From Astropecten irregularis (lineage: Eukaryota > Echinodermata > Asteroidea > Paxillosida > Astropectinidae), in contig OZ020252.1 of assembly GCA_963971285.1 (NCBI GenBank), positions 20,621,662 through 20,685,661 on the forward strand: a stretch of 64,000 nucleotides of DNA, in the 5' to 3' direction. The notes under the pieces were generated by a model, which was not told the origin of the DNA, made no database searches, and was given only the letters and a program-made list of their open reading frames with translations. Numbering within the stretch: position 1 is the first letter of the stretch; every line of letters starts with the position of its first letter. Of this stretch, positions 42,301 to 55,090 are shown in pieces. Position numbers and translations under genes: made by a program.

Positions 42301-43192
42301 GCAATGCAAAAGAAGAAAAGGCTATTAGTTAAATGTATTTTTAAAATAGTGTTTTAATTCTGGTAGGAAAAGCTGAATGTGTAAATTGGACTGGGAATTA
42401 TACATGCTTTAATCGTAAACCATACACGTACATATCCTTAGAGACCCCAGTTCAAGGTAGATGATTGTCAATGCATTGTAAATGTTAATAGGCGGAACAC
42501 AAATATTTTATGCAAATTGTCCGCATATGCGGGGGAGAGACCCTTTCCTGTTTACAAAATATTTTATTTTTCTTGTTTGGGTGGGGATGTTTTTTTATTG
42601 TTATGATTTGTAGGTTCCCCATTTTTTTATGCGAAAAGGCCAAAATTGGCAATGCAGTCAGTGGAAATGAAAGATAAATTGTACTGTGTTCGCCCACCAG
42701 GTAGGCGTAGGTATTCCAGCTGCCTTAGCCGACACAAAAGGCCAAACGTGGTTATTTATCAGGCCGTGAGCAGCCTAGCGGAGATCCCAGCGCTACGACC
42801 AGCCAGACTCTGTCAATAGGGAAAAACTCCTCATGTGGAAAGTTGGAGTATTTGAAGCAGGTGGTACCAGCTTAAGGTGGCCCTGAACATATCCAGGCTG
42901 AAAACACCAACAATAATCATACGTAGAAGAAAAAAAATATATGGAATGGAATGACAGAAATAAGACTTGGGTAAATTCAGGCATTTGCACCATTGAAGGT
43001 GTGAAATCATAATGGTGGCTTGTGGGAATGTGGGTCTAGACGTGCAAAATGCAAATAAACGACTCCAAGTTTTATGCTCCATTAGACTTGGTCGGGAAAA
43101 AAACCACAGAATTGAAAGAAATTATAGTGGAAATCAGCGCAAGGAGAGTGTTACATGTACCCACACGTTAGGTATGTGATCGGTGTTTCATA

Positions 43193-43370
43193 CAGGGATG
43201 ACATTTCTCAGATGAAAATATGATTTCAGAGTTTTTTGTTTTGGATTTCAGAGGTTTTTTTTCTCACAGGCTGTATACAAAACTAGCTAGGAGATTTTCA
43301 GATTTCAGACTTTTTATGCTCCATGTCAGCTGTTTTCAGACATTTTTATCATTGGTCAATCTCATCCCTG
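43193..43370. mobile_element. Short MITE, ends CAGGGATGA
   Basis: CAGGGATGACATT on the left and AATCTCATCCCTG on the right are inverted (two mismatches). The interior repeats GATTTCAGA several times. No exact target duplication. Confidence 0.45.
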
Positions 43371-45654
43371 ATCATATGAATAATTATTGGATTGATCTCG
43401 TCTCCTTTGTTTTTGATTGAAGGATGGAATCATGATTACCAGTCATACAGAGTGTCGGCAAAAGCATGACTTTTTGTACATGCACAGTTCATGTACGTGT
43501 CAAGTTCTGTATTCTAGGAGTTCAACGCATGAATGTTTAATTAACATACTGTAGATGCCTTTTTCTGGGTCGCGCCCTAGACAATCACATGCATGTGAAC
43601 TATGTGTTTTACACGTAGGCATGTATAAAGATATGATGTAGTGACATGTCGTGATGTACTATGGCAATTGCGTGTTTAACATCAGACATGAGACATGTCA
43701 GATGATGTCATAACATCATATGATGTCAACTAGATGGTGCTTTCCTGATGCTGCGGAAATATTCTGATGTCACTGTCTGTCATTCTACAAAATGTCCCAA
43801 GACAGAATAAGATGTGAATGTTGTCAGATGTAGTCGGAGTTGAGTACTCCATTTGTTTTTCATGGTCCATGCTCCTTGTCTATGAAACAGTTGAATTCAC
43901 TGTAGCGTTAGTTCAGGAAGCAAGTAACCTTTTATACCAAAGAGTATGGTCAGCAACTTTGTGGAATGTCTTCCTGTTGTTGCTGCATTCTCCTATTGAC
44001 TGCCTTCCATGCATGTTGCTGTTGTACTTGCTTCTAAAACCATCAAATACAGTACACAGGGGTGTGATTTTTCAGGAAAAATACCAGATTTCAAGTTTTT
44101 GGGCCTCACTTTGCCTGTACAAAAGTATAGAAAATGTGTGATTTTCAGTTTGTTTGGCTATGTACAATCACAGCTAGTCCTGAGTACATTGTACATGCTG
44201 TGTGTTATACATCTCCGATACAACTACAAAATGTAGGTTCTGTATCACAGGCCCGATGGTCTCAGTGTTCAGCGCTGGCACTCGGCGATTTGGTACAAGA
44301 AAGCCCAGCATTGCAAAGGGGAATATTTATCGAAGCAATTTGGTTTATTTAATCTGTTTACGTGACGTGTATGCAAATGCGGTCAAACCCAGTACATATG
44401 CCTTGGGCACACACAATCTGCCTGTGTAAATTGTGGGGGCCAAATTTCCCCTTGTGTATCATAGGACCCTTGTGCAGTAATAATAATATTATGTCCATGC
44501 CTGTGCTGACCAGTACGTGGTCTCAGGACTGACCAGCAGGCTTTTGAGTATATTGATCATACTAGGCTTGCATATTTGTACCCAGCTTGAGTTATAAATA
44601 ATACATCCTCGGGATGATGATGAATGTAAATAATAACGCCGACTCCAATATCTATTCAGTCTTATCAACACAGGGGCCTGTCTATGCAGGCTGTGGGCTC
44701 GGCAAACAAGACCAACTCTTGCAAACTTAATTGCTTGGACTATTGTCCATTGCTGAAAAACAATCTAATATTGTCGTTCCATTAGGGGCACCGCCAGTAA
44801 TGGACTTTGTATACATTTTATACACTCAGCGTTGCATACTGTACGTGTGTACATGTAAAGCACGAAGAGTTATGCTTGGACGTATTATTCAGTATGGTTT
44901 ACATTTCCTATTGCCTCAGTTGTCGTTGAATGAGAGACAACTTTCAGGGGGTGGATTGTTTGAGCAAGTGAGGATATCATTGGGTAATGGCCAACATTGA
45001 CTATAGATCTTTCCAGACTCAGTGGGACATGTACATACTATGTACACATTTCCACAGTGGCATGAGCTCTGTTCAACCATAGTACTAGTAGTGTTGACAA
45101 ATGATCCCTGGTGATTCAAGAAATCTAGCGTTTTGCATTATAAAATAAATGTCGCGTTTTTATGCAAAGTTCATTCTTTGATGCGGCAAAATAAATTCCT
45201 CAGAGAGCTGAAAGAAATGCATGCATTTTACATTTAGATGTATTTGCATGTAGATGAATGAACTAGCGTAGTAGACAAAGTTACATACATGTACATTGTA
45301 GTCCGAACCCGTCTTATAACAGATTCCCTGTTTGTGTTGTGTGATATCCTTCCTGATCTACAATTTGTATGTAAATGCATTTCATAGTAAACCTCTGGAC
45401 TGTTTTTTCTCATCTTTCGATGCCAAATTTGGAAGCCATGTTTCCCGACGAACCGAGCCTGCGGCGTGAAAATGGATTTGGGATTTTATTTCAGAATATT
45501 CACAGGCCGACTGTAAAATGGAGGATTCTTGATGTCTTGTCTTTCAGATTATAAGTAATCTCTCTCACATTGCCCATTGATAAAGTAGTGGTCATAATTC
45601 TTTCCATCTGTGAAGTTCAAATAATGTTGCATTTTCAGTGGATGAATTCAATTT

Positions 45655-45725
45655 AATAATAATAATAATAATAATAATCTTATATAGCGCCAAATCCATC
45701 AAAGATGTTCAGGGCGCTTTACATT
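45655..45725. repeat. (TAA)n microsatellite joined to a TATATAGCGC motif
   Basis: About eight TAA units at 45655-45679, then CTTATATAGCGCCAAATCC and GGGCGCTTTACATT. This association of (AAT)n with TATATAGCGC is a familiar end of a short interspersed repeat in marine invertebrates; I cannot name the family from sequence alone. Confidence 0.55.
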
Positions 45726-46724
45726 AAGAAGAATAAGAAACAAAAAGTGATTAAATGACACAAAAAAACAATTTATACAATTTTATACAAGATAAATAAT
45801 GGTTTGGCTAAAATCACAATTTAAAAATCACATAAAATCTTCCTAAGTTTCGTTACAGTAAATAACAATAATTTATTCATAAAAGATTCCCCCAAAAGAA
45901 TCATGAATTTACTCTACAGTACGTTCATTTTATAAATTGTTTACTTTTCATAATGTTTCACACATTTTACTGTCAAGTAAATTCTTCTCTAGTTAACAGT
46001 GCCTTGTTCTTCTGGAACGTTGGCGGCCATGGATCTCCATAAGTCAAGTAAATTAAAATGGTCAGTAAATGCATGAAACTGTTGGTTCCAATCAATTTTA
46101 AAGGTATGAAGTTCAAAATGGGTAGACAATACAAAAACCTTCAGCGAATGTGTCCGTCTTTGATAATTTTATCAGCCGCCTTTCAGGACAGTGGAGGCAG
46201 GTGGCCCACACAATTCTGTTGTTTCCAATGTGGTTATTCTTGTGTCTGACTCATCCTGTCATCCATTTGATTTCTGGTTCTACTGATCAGGTCAATTTAT
46301 CAGTTCTATATGGTTGTCCAGGTTCTGGTGACCAGTTTTATCGGCCAAGTGTGTCAATTTTCCTGGTGCAGTAACACGAGCAATTTGCTGATTGCCATTT
46401 CACGTTGTCCAGTTTCTCTACAACATCTCCTCTTTGAGAGAGTTTCCAATGTCGTCTGTTTGTCTCACCTTGCGATACTCGGCCAAGATAATACACCGTT
46501 ACTCAGTAACCACCCGGTGATGGGATTTTCCAGCGCCCATAACTCATTTAAAAGCTCATAAAGTTCCCATTCATCATCTTCTTGTAATTTCACCCTATAA
46601 TGTGATAAAGCACAGAGCTGGGGAAGGACTGCCGCACCTCTAATAGATGAATATAAAGTGGCTTGTTGAAAGATTACATGGACATGCATTGCAAGCGGTT
46701 AGTTGGGATGTTGTTAAATTGTAT

Positions 46725-47020
46725 TTCTGTTATTAACAATTATTGTCAACAACAACAATTGACTAGAGCGGGATTCGAACCAGCGACCTCCTGAATACAG
46801 TACAGGTGCTCTATCAACTGAGCCATCCAGCCCTACGTTGGTGGTGACCCAAATAGTCAATTGTCTTTGTTCGTTTGGCAGTGAGAAGCCATGACACCAT
46901 GCACACATGACACACCACCATATCCCAAGGATCATTTCATTGACACGCGCGGCAATACTGCAACCTGGGAATGGTGCATGGGAGGATCACCCAAAGAGGA
47001 TACGGCTTTTTAATTAATAT
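46725..47020 (-). mobile_element. tRNA-bearing repeat, reverse orientation, best tRNA-like part
   Basis: Read on the minus strand from about 46834 to 46760: GGGCTGGATGGCTCAGTTGA, then GGTCGCTGGTTCGAATCCCG. The A and B boxes are both good, so this copy may bind pol III. The anticodon arm does not fold properly. The body follows at 46835-47020 on the + strand, ending GGCTTTTTAAT. Confidence 0.7.
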
Positions 47021-47023
47021 AAT

Positions 47024-47062
47024 CATTGATGATAATCATTGATGATTATATTAATAACAACT
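47024..47062. repeat. AT-rich palindrome
   Basis: TTAATATAATCAT and ATGATTATATTAA are perfect complements around a GATGATAATCATT centre, directly at the end of the tRNA-bearing repeat. Confidence 0.6.
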
Positions 47063-47474
47063 ATTGTGTTATTTGTCATTTGTGCTTAAAATTTAAATAT
47101 ACATGTTTATGTACATGAGTCCAGGAATGTAGGGGGATGCATTGATAATTCTAGAAATCTTAAAAAGGGTCTTCAAAACATTTAAGTGATTAGAATGTGG
47201 TTACAGCATGTGTAAAAGATACACATTCTAGGAACGTTCCCTCATCAACATGTAATGTTATTGATAGTTATATAATAACCGTGCTAACACAATAACATCC
47301 ATGATGGAACGGTAAACAGTTTCCCAAGAGGACTTGTTTGTTTCAATCGCCCGTCTAATGAAGGACACACAAAAGTCTCTCCCTGACGCGACAAACCCTC
47401 CACCCACCACCCTGCTCAACGGCACACACACAGCAGACATGTCTAGTTATTAAAACCCCGACTGTATGTTTGCG

Positions 47475-47487
47475 GTTGCCAAGCAAC
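47475..47487. promoter_or_regulatory. RFX X-box-like site
   Basis: GTTGCCAAGCAAC fits the X-box consensus with a one-base spacer, about 2 kb upstream of the CELF coding exon. Confidence 0.4.
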
Positions 47488-48731
47488 GGTTGCGTGAGCA
47501 GCATTGTCGTTAGCAAGTGTCTATGCCTTTTTCCCTCAGCACTCCGGCATCAATCATGACGATAATTGTCCTGACCAATTTCTAGGGGATTGTCACCATC
47601 TGCTTCTACTCACTGGATCATCATTTCATTAGGTACGCTCCGTTCCCTACCACGTTGACGTAAGACTCTCTAGTGGTAACTAATAATAATAAATTGACAC
47701 TCTTTTGACGAGGAGGGGGGGGGGGGTTTATTGGGATGAGGGAGGGGTATTTAATACCAGTTTGGGTTTTTTTTCCTCCCCCATTTTGCAACGCTCGTCA
47801 AATTTCACAGCATGATCCTCAAGGATATTCCTCCAATGGGCTCACCTTAGAGACCCACTATGGTAGAAGTCACCATGGTAGCTCCTTCATATTCCACTAT
47901 ATTACATTCCATGATATGCCACGCAGTCAATAAATTTCCGCCGATATTACATGTAATTCACCATGACTTGATAATTTTAATCATGTACAATGTATTCATT
48001 AGAGACAGGCTTGCCAGTGCAATTATCAGCACAGTGGACAAAATCATCAATATAATAAATGTACATACATGTATTTTAATAATACTCTTTAAACTGTTGG
48101 TGCTGTATATTAAAAAAAAATGGAATATATTATTTCTTAAAAGTACGTTTTTTTCCTCTTTTTTTTTGGAAGATTAAGAGGATTTTGCACACATTATTAA
48201 ATAATACATGGTGATGGTGTCAAGTGCTTGAATGATAGATTTAGAAAATGACGGTGCTTAGAAATTTCAGGAAGTACAGTAATATTACCTTTTATCAAAG
48301 GTTAGTGCTCAAGCACTTAAAGAGGAATATTATAAGTGGAAGAGAAATAAATTGTGTGCAATTATAGCGTGCATTAAACAGACAGACATGGGCAACCATA
48401 GACCTGTCCGGACGGTAAATTCCAAGGATAATGTAATTTACTTGTATTATTATCAAATAATAGTGTATATACATTATATATATTTATAATCTCCATAGCA
48501 ACACAATGTATGCTTGAACGATTCGGTCATCATTGCCCAGGAGTAAATGGCAATTTAATGCATGTGAGTTCTCCTCTTGTTTGGACATATTATTGTCTGT
48601 GCACACTAAAGACAAACAAATTAATGAGGAAAGTTACAGAGTGTTCAATAAATGCATTATTTATGGCTGACGGTTCAAGGGCAAACTCCTCCATTATTGC
48701 ACATTGTATCATGTTGTTACTGAGGCAACTT

Positions 48732-48745
48732 GTTACCATGGTAAC
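48732..48745. promoter_or_regulatory. RFX X-box-like site, perfect palindrome
   Basis: GTTACCATGGTAAC is a perfect 14-base palindrome and a classic RFX X-box form, about 0.8 kb upstream of the CELF coding exon. Confidence 0.45.
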
Positions 48746-49481
48746 GTTATTTCTTCACACAGGATGTAGCTTCTTCTGGGTTTTTTTTCTGCCAGTGTAT
48801 AATACAAACATCTATTGCGTAATGCAATTTTCTTAATGTCATTTGCTTGAGGGGTGTATACAGTATTTGCATTGACTGGTACGCTTACAGGAAATTTTTA
48901 ATTCGCAGTGTGTATTTTGATCGGAGTGTTAACTGTTTTGCATATTGATTATTGTAAAGGCTCGTTTTTTGTTTGTTTTTTTGCCTGCTGGTGTGTTTGG
49001 AGAAAAGAAATTCTAAGTCTGTGCAAACGAATGGCTCTAAAGAACATGAAAAAGACTCGTAGGAAAATTAAGAAAAAATACAAAAAGAAAGTCAGAAAAT
49101 CTTCTTCACTTGACCAATATATTTGTGGTTGATGTAAACATCTATTTGAAGATGGCACAATTCAGTCTGTATATGATGAATATAGATGAATCCATAGGTA
49201 AAGTTCTGAAGATTTTCTGCAAACTGATGAATTTATACATGCAGTTCGGTATACTTTCATGTGTTTGTGACATTTGCTTTCTGATCCTTACGCCAAATGT
49301 CTGTTGAAAAATACATCTGTTTTCCTGCTTTGTGTAAATTGCAGGAGTAATTGACAGCTTTATACCTTCGAGATGGTCTTTATGTCTATTCCCTAGTGTA
49401 TTGCCATGCATGCATAATGTGTGTTATTGTCAGTAGCCAAATATCAACATTAATCCACCTTCTCTTATGTGTATTTTCCAG

Positions 49482-49556
49482 AGTTGCCATCGAGTGCATT
49501 TGTATTAGTTTCTTCGGTACGCATCAGACTGCAAGCCACACACCCCCACACACATC
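49482..49556 (+). other. CELF 5' UTR part of the first coding exon
   Basis: Begins after a strong acceptor (CTCTTATGTGTATTTTCCAG ends at 49481), so at least one untranslated exon lies upstream. An in-frame TAG at 49506-49508 shows that translation cannot enter from further upstream. Confidence 0.7.
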
Positions 49557-49755
49557 ATGATGGAAACACACGTACCCCAACATGTCCCCCTACCACCACA
49601 CGGAGACACGCCCGATCCCGACGCCATCAAGATGTTTGTCGGTCAGATCCCACGGACGATGAAAGAAGAGGAACTCAAGGAATTCTTTGAGAAATTCGGA
49701 GAGGTCTACGAATTAAACATACTGAGAGACCGCAACAAAGATAACGAAAGCAAAG
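49557..49755 (+). CDS. CELF (CUGBP/Elav-like, Bruno) family RNA-binding protein, first coding exon
   Basis: Encodes 66 residues plus one base of a split Gly codon. After a short leader ([11 protein letters not shown]...) comes [20 protein letters not shown], the start of RRM1 with RNP2 MFVGQI at residues 26-31, and then ELNILRDRN before the splice. [11 protein letters not shown](V/I)PR is diagnostic for CELF proteins, and the wording is nearer to CELF1/2 (Bruno subfamily) than to CELF3-6. Such proteins bind GU-rich RNA and control splicing, translation and decay. The start is set by the upstream in-frame stop; the ATG at 49560 is an alternative. The donor is AAAG|GTATGT. The reading frame running past 49755 to a stop at 49848 is intron. 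Confidence 0.95.
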
Positions 49756-50798
49756 GTATGTTTGTATCCAGTTGCATTATTGACCAGACTAAGTTCGGAT
49801 TTCTCTTTCGAAAGTTTACCCAATACGCCGCTAAATTGCTGCATGAGTAAGAGGACTCAAGATTGAATTCCACCTGAGACGGTTCTTAAATACTCCTTAC
49901 TGGAAAATATTGCATTGCACTGTTGAAAAGACGGACGAATGTAGAGGGTTAACATTCATTTATTCACCCTTGTATAAAATACAAGGAAAAGAAGAAACAG
50001 CTTTGATAAGATTTTAGATCGTACACCCTACGCCAAGCCTGTTTCCTGTCCCAGTATTCCACTCTTATTTCTCCTGGCAGCTTTCATTCTTTTCTCTCTT
50101 TTTCAGACTGAATAAGATTTATAACTGAATTTTTATTTTCCAACACCATAAAAAGGAGGAATTAAGTTAAATATCTGTTCGTCTTGAAATTGGATTTTCC
50201 CATCCTTTCCTACGCGTTCCATTTTCAGCAATTTACCACTTGGATTCATTTTGTTCTGTACATCATTGTGAACGTTATTCAATATCAGCGCATTGGACCA
50301 AGACTGATCGTATAATGTTGATCTTTGTTGCTTCGGAGTCGGCTGTCACAAACTCACAATACAATTGACCATGGCCGTGTTGACAACCCATCCACTCACT
50401 GTAAAATATCAATTGTATTCAAAGGGTTTGTGAAATCAACTCCCAGTTGTGTCTCCGTTTGAAAGAAGAGACATTTCCATGAATCGTTTGAAATGCCGTT
50501 CGTCCATAAATCATACATTCATAAATTGTTGTAAGATTTATTGGATGTCAAATAGACGCACGATTGGTTATGATTACTTTTAATACTTGAGGTTCGGGTT
50601 TTCTTCTGTTGAGAAGCTTTGTGTACAGAATAGCATGAATAACATTTGAACATCACAAGTAGATGGGTATTTGAATGTATACATGTAAATTATAAACATG
50701 TTCACCTTGAATAATCAATCAATTTCACAGACATGTTCGAGTAGCACACATACATACACTGTACACATGTACACATTATATTTAATATGGACCTAGTG

Positions 50799-50952
50799 AT
50801 GAATTATTCATTTTAGAACTATATTGTTTAATGTTATGAATTATTCATGAGACATTCCAGGTGCTGCAAATACACGTATCGCACCCACAAAGTCTCTATT
50901 AATCACGCCTAATTGCACAGCCCAATTTATTACCATTTGATGAATAATTCAT
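50799..50952. promoter_or_regulatory. Cluster of three POU/homeobox-like palindromes
   Basis: ATGAATTATTCAT occurs at 50799-50811 and 50836-50848, and its complement ATGAATAATTCAT at 50940-50952, with TTAAT/ATTAA homeobox-type cores between and after them. The 13-mer resembles dimeric POU sites. It lies about 1 kb inside the CELF intron. Confidence 0.35.
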
Positions 50953-51363
50953 GCAATACACCTTGTTCATTTTCATAATTAATTGCCTCGTACTGCACCT
51001 GCTTAAGATTACATGTATAGCACATGCCATTATCTTGTTAGGTAAATCCCTCATCATCATACATGCCGTGCATGGTGTTCATAAAGAGCTTATGTAATGA
51101 GGATACATGTATACATGTACATATATGGCAAGATGCATCATCAGACGATCAGTGTGTATGTATACAAGCAGCTTCCTCTGGGTATAACGTTGTCTGTCAC
51201 TCGTTAATTGATTGAGAAACTCCATCAGAGCGTGAGTACAGGTGACAAATTGCGAAACACTAAATTATCATGTTCTACCAAACGCTGCAGTTTAATCAAA
51301 CGTTAGCGGCCGTGCATCGGATCTGATGCTTTAATTTCCGTGGCAATTATCATTTGAACAGAT

Positions 51364-51377
51364 GTTTCCATGGCAAT
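51364..51377. promoter_or_regulatory. X-box-like site in CELF intron
   Basis: GTTTCCATGGCAAT, one base from a full RFX X-box on the right arm. Confidence 0.25.
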
Positions 51378-54300
51378 GTGAACAGGCTTTAAACGCTGAC
51401 AAATTGATGGAGGTCTACGCGGAAACGTTGGCCTGTCGTTGGCCCCTCACCAATCTCACCGTAATAATTTAAAGACTGAGCTTACATTTCACAATCAGGG
51501 TATCCAATTTATTGGCAAATGGTTTGAAGGAAGAGGCCTGAGTAAAAAGCTCCCTTAGTCGTTCACTGCAAGGCAAGTAGATTATAGTTAGACATGCCAC
51601 AGGGAGAAATATCTTCCTAATGCCCCCACATCACGCATATCACGACAGCCTTGCCCTAATGTAACAGACACAGTACTAGCTATTGGCCGTGAAGTCCCTA
51701 AACCCTCCGTCTGGAATCCTACATGCCAAGACCCCAGGTCCTCTGCACCCAATAAGTGCATGAAACGATAAACCCCTAATTGTTGGTTCACAAAACTCAA
51801 GGTCATGCACTTTTTGTGTACCATGTTGGAACATATTTCAGATTCTTAATCAAATTGGGTATTTTTCTTCAAGTGCTTTATACACTGAGAATAATCCTGC
51901 TGGGTTTTGAAGAGAAGGGATTTTGAAACCATCAGAAGTTCCAGGCATGGAACTCGGACAACAAAGGACGAGGCAAATTTCCATCAACGAAAGGACAATC
52001 TTTGTGCTCTTATCAAAACCTCCAGTCCTGATTTTTGCTCTTGCCTAATTCCATTTCCTACATTCATTTCAATTTATAATAATCAGTATCAAAGCAAAAG
52101 AACCTTTTGGCTTTCTCATTGGTTGATACTCTTGTGAACACAAAAACTTAAATGCAAAAGCACTTGAATTTCCGGCTTTTAGACGATATTGAGGAAGCCT
52201 TAGCCGGAGCCATTTGTCCAAGTTTTGAAAAGGCTTTGTGAGAGAAACTAAAATGCACTTATAGTGAACATTCGCCAAAGTGCTCCAAGAATGCTAAGGG
52301 CATCTTAAGCAATCACTCTTATTGCCTCTTTGATCTTCTTGCACCGATGTTCATCTTTTCTTGTGCATTTTACTTTCAAGAATTGTTATATTTCACTGGG
52401 TTTTTTAATGGATTTATGTCCCTTACATCAGACATATTATCCAGTTCTTGTTTCAATCTGCGGAGGGTCGTTGAGTGCATAAATTGAATAAAATAAAGAA
52501 ACCGCACCTGCCCTGTGCCCTTATGATGTAACCAGATAGATACAGTGATATCTACTAATATCACTTCTTATAAAGGGTCAAGACAAATACCTGGTTGTTT
52601 TTATGCCAATATTGAGGTAAAATCCCTAGTGTGGTTTTTTTATATACAAATTTTTATGTATCCTAAGATTGTAATTGCACAATAACTTCGTAAAGATCTA
52701 AAAACGAAATACATGTACTCCTGTACTTCTCTACTTCTTGTGATTTGCTTGAGCCAAGAAAAGATTTCTAAATCCATTTGTGTCAAACATTGAATAGGCC
52801 CGTTGAGGTATTCACTGGGATACAAAGTGTGCATATGATGGGATACTCACAATGAATCAGACCTGTACTTGTTGGTATTATTGTGGGTATTATTAAGCAC
52901 AGGGTCTGGGCTCTGCAGGCCCAGCCACTGGCTCTATTACTGTCCTACATGTATTGGACATCTTTGCTTCAGTTTCTGGATTTCTCAAGAGACTTCAGGG
53001 AGGAGGAGGAGGAGTGGACAAAACAGACCCAGAGTCCAGAAAGTGAAAGCCCACCCCATTTATTGATCTGAGTGTCAGGATTTGAACTGAGGTCACTGCA
53101 TATGATGGGGGAATCTACCTATATGCCTCACTCTTTCTCTCTATCAATGATGGGGCTTCATCCCGAGTTGCAACACAGAAAGGATCCCGGGCGGGAATAG
53201 ATACCTACTGATCATCGGCTCCGACTGAAATCTTGCCCACATTATTGATCCAGTGGGATGTGGTTTGTGTGAATACAATTACAATGAAGATATGTCTGTC
53301 TGAGACTGGTATTATTGTAAAACTGACTTCCCTTGTGAATATCAGAGAAAGGTGATTCCTTGGTAGAGGTGTATACTGTGTATGAGTAAATAAAGATTGA
53401 CCATTAGGACGTCCGGAATGTGGACATGGTGCGGAAGATCTGGAATGGTGAAAGTAATACTTCAGGATAACACCACTGAGATGTCTCGACCGTTTGCCAA
53501 CTCAGTCTCAGTTCTTGGACCCAGTAGAGGGTAGTAAAGGATAGAACACCAATAAGAATGCGTCGTTGGAAATGTTACAGGCGAAGAATGCATTCTGTTT
53601 TTCTTTTGGGGGGTCTGAGAAGAAATTCTAGTCAAATATCCTACCTCACTCTGCTCTGTTTGTAGTAGAGCTGGATGGAGCAACCTGACTCCACCACTTT
53701 AAACTCTGTGGGTTTTTATCATGGGCCCCGATTATTAGAAAGTACCATGCAGATGGCAGCCTTCATTAGTGCCGACCATATTTGGCCTGTGTTAGGGTGT
53801 GGGAACCGGTTGGCATTTCTAGTCAGGAGATGGTAGTATACATTCAAGTATTAAAAGCTATATCCCTATTGCCCCTGTAGTGCAAGGTATGCCTACTATC
53901 TGGCTCTGTACCAACTATCCAGCCATGCTGGCACAGCTGGTGAGCAGGACTTTCTTGTTGTGTTCCCCCCCTGTTTTTCATTCCTCCGTTCCGTCGGGTT
54001 ATTATATTGCCACGGAAACAGATATTCTGTGAATTAAAGGTGCTGTCTTAATTGGCTGCTTTGCTAGACGTGAGTCGGAGCTGAGGTTGTGAACATCTGG
54101 TATTTGATAGCACAAAGACGTCATGATGTTAACATGGCAGACACAAAAAATGCTCGGGGAAGGTTGGAAATGCAGGGATAACCTGAAGGGAGTGATTGGC
54201 GGTGAAACGGAACGTAACCAAAGAAAATCGAAGCCAGAAATGAATTGATTACATTTGTGAATCAATTTCACACGTACAAGATGGAAGCAGTTTGTCTTAA

Positions 54301-54717
54301 AAACAACTTCACAGGAATGTACCACATGGCTTACAAATAAAACAAATAAGCATCAAAAAGAAATTGTCGCACCAAAGAATACAACCCAACACATTTAGTG
54401 GTATTCCAATTACTTTGAGACATCTGCAAGTTGCCCAAAAAAATTTTTCAATGTTTATTTAAAAAAAATAAATTTCCATTTATAAAAAGTTGTGAACCCG
54501 TGATGCGTCAGACACACTCCTGCCCTTCTCAATTTGTAGCTGGTGTACGGTACACACCTCCGATAGCATCTCACACCATGAGTTTTTCTCATATAGCCAG
54601 CAGGGCGCCGGTTGGTGATGCGCATCTTTTGATTGGAGATTCTTTCGATGCATCTGTGACTCTGGAGTCTCTTACACCTTTTTTTCCCGTTGACTTTCCA
54701 TGCAGAACCTGCCTTAA

Positions 54718-55090
54718 AGATACAGTACAGGATTGGTATTACAATACATACCCAAACAGAAATGTTCACAGATTTACGTATAACTTTCAGTATATGAAGA
54801 TGGTGCTGGTTGAAACATACCGTTCAAATATTTCCGCTTGAAATGGTGTATTTATCCAGAAATTAGTCAAACAAAGACCGAAAACAGTTATGATCTAGGG
54901 GTAAGATCAAAACCATTCTTTATGTTTTATAGGAAAAATTGAGTCGGGTTTTCGCTATTTTCTTGTGACTCAGATGTCCGATTGAGCTCAAATTTTCACA
55001 GGTTTATTATGTTACATGTGTACATGTACATGTACATGTTTGATCAGACAAAGTGTGTGCTGTTCTGTGACCTTAACCAATGGCTTTGGT
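54718..55090 (+). mobile_element. TTAA-flanked MITE, copy 6 (right end lost)
   Basis: TTAA at 54714-54717. Shares TATGAAGATGGTGCTGGTTG and the copy-2 type right half (ATCTAGGGGTAAGATCAAAA, TGATCAGACAAAGTGTG). The right end has been overwritten by TACATGTACATG repeats. Confidence 0.65.

Larger units (their letters stand above)
32828..49481. other. Non-coding region upstream of CELF coding exon
   Basis: No coding exon found. Contents beyond the listed repeats are AT-rich sequence with many TACATGTA palindromes. Positions 43620-43780 hold a cluster of GATGTCA and ACATCAT motifs. Poly(G) occurs at 47717-47727. The CELF promoter is not recognisable here. Confidence 0.5.

Noticed and set aside
46760..46834. 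tRNA gene on the minus strand
   Set aside because: A and B boxes are good but the anticodon arm does not fold and the sequence recurs as part of a dispersed repeat.
49029..49132. Lysine/arginine-rich frame just upstream of CELF
   Set aside because: AAG/AAA-rich low-complexity sequence with no family pattern and a counterpart frame on the other strand.
49756..49850. Extension of the CELF frame to a stop at 49848
   Set aside because: RRM1 is continued exactly by the exon at 63945 after a canonical donor, so this part is intron.
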